Source: Anaerolineales bacterium UBA7227 (GTDB taxonomy: Bacteria; Chloroflexota; Anaerolineae; Anaerolineales; Villigracilaceae). Taken from it: DNA of 5,774 bases. Within the stretch, counting starts at the first letter, position 1. Each line of letters opens with the position of its first letter. Location: the NCBI GenBank assembly GCA_002473085.1, contig DKTP01000147.1:1-5774 (forward strand), read 5' to 3'. Positions 5,204 through 5,774 of the stretch are shown in pieces. The notes beneath the pieces were generated by a model. It was given only the letters and a program-made list of their open reading frames with translations. It had not been told where the DNA came from and did not search any database. The translations under genes were made by a program, and so were the position numbers.

Positions 5204-5691
5204 TGACCCGACCCGACCCCGCCTCCCTCCCCGATCCGTCTTCACAGGGAACGCCCTCGCGGGCGCGCGTCCGCCTGGGATTGAGCGTCACCCTGCTTGG
5301 ATTCTTCATCTTCATCGTCGGAGCAAAACCCGCCTGGTTCGGCTGGGATAGAAGCCCCACGGTCGGATTCATCCAGATCTCCGCCCTGCTGTTCGGGCTG
5401 GGAATTCTCTGCTTCGGCGGATACGTCGGCCTGATGGCTCTCTGGCGGGGGCGCGAACGCACTATCCCCGCCGATATTGGGGTGCGCCTGGTCGCTACCG
5501 GCTACGTCATCTCGGTGTTCGCGGCCATGGCCGATTGGCTCGGTATGGGGACGCAGCTGGGACCCGAAGGCCCGTTCTTTGGGCCGCTGCAGGCGCGCGG
5601 CATCATGGTCGGCGAGGCGATCATTGCGGTGGGATTCCTGATGATGATCCCTTTTCGAGAAAAACCGGGTGAGGATAAAAAACGTCCGTAA
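5203..5691 (+). CDS. Hypothetical four-helix membrane protein
   Basis: I do not recognise this 162-residue protein. It has a short proline-rich N-terminus with basic residues (R20, R22, R24), then four hydrophobic segments at about 24-41, 55-81, 93-113 and 131-150, and ends with a charged tail (REKPGEDKKRP). Basic residues sit before helix 1, between helices 2 and 3 (WRGRER) and after helix 4. That predicts both ends and the middle loop in the cytoplasm. No catalytic or ligand-binding motif stands out; the loop between helices 3 and 4 is rich in glycine and proline. The gene begins on the stop codon of the M19 peptidase with a one-base overlap, so the two are almost surely co-translated, but a shared function is unproven. 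Confidence 0.75.
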   Translation: MTRPDPASLPDPSSQGTPSRARVRLGLSVTLLGFFIFIVGAKPAWFGWDRSPTVGFIQISALLFGLGILCFGGYVGLMALWRGRERTIPADIGVRLVATGYVISVFAAMADWLGMGTQLGPEGPFFGPLQARGIMVGEAIIAVGFLMMIPFREKPGEDKKRP

Positions 5692-5728
5692 GAGAGCCTT
5701 TCTCAACTCCTTTTTGCGCGCGGGTTTG

Positions 5729-5755
5729 ACGGATTGTACGGATAGCACGGATTTT
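5729..5755. repeat. Three ACGGAT units at 9-bp period
   Basis: ACGGAT occurs at 5729, 5738 and 5747, exactly nine bases apart, within ACGGATTGT, ACGGATAGC and ACGGATTTT. Short arrays of this motif are, as I recall, scattered between genes in several environmental phyla. The window ends 19 bases later, so its full length is unseen. Confidence 0.55.
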
Positions 5756-5774
5756 CAGTAGATCACGAAAACTA

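Noticed and set aside
5692..5715. GAGA...TCTC followed by five T as a terminator after the membrane protein
   Set aside because: The stem has four pairs and the T-run is six bases away; too weak to support.

Overview
The window looks like a piece of a GC-rich bacterial chromosome. The SurE, S1-type and M19 peptidase proteins, together with the kind of intergenic repeats, suggest a Chloroflexota bacterium close to Anaerolineae. That placement rests on recalled family resemblance, not on a search. There is no sign of a phage, plasmid, CRISPR array or defence island. Most of it is ordinary housekeeping DNA with some unusual gene junctions.

Left part (3-1573): a complete MFS transporter gene on the minus strand has a well-formed sigma70-type promoter, with a 17-bp GC palindrome next to its -35 box. 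Upstream of it lies a non-coding stretch containing an inverted array of about 9-bp units that looks like a dispersed intergenic repeat.

Middle (1533-2731): a strong promoter drives a tRNA-Arg gene with anticodon GCG, which ends in an intrinsic terminator. The surE nucleotidase gene starts only a few bases after the terminator's U-tract. Directly after surE lies a remnant of about 175 bp of an insertion sequence: one terminus, repeated GGGACAT motifs and the first 25 or so codons of a transposase.

Right part (2684-5774): another strong promoter drives an S1-domain protein (rpsA-like, four S1 domains) whose tail is four 9-residue repeats. A GNRA-loop intrinsic terminator follows. The M19 dipeptidase ATG is five bases after the U-tract, and a small four-helix membrane protein overlaps the peptidase stop codon by one base. 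The last 80 bases carry three ACGGAT units at 9-bp spacing.

Functionally, the S1 protein and the tRNA serve translation, SurE dephosphorylates nucleotides and the M19 enzyme hydrolyses dipeptides. The MFS protein probably moves an unknown small molecule. The most interesting features are the two genes placed directly behind terminators (surE and the peptidase), the GCG-anticodon arginine tRNA, the S1 tail repeat and the IS relic. I found no convincing undescribed system.
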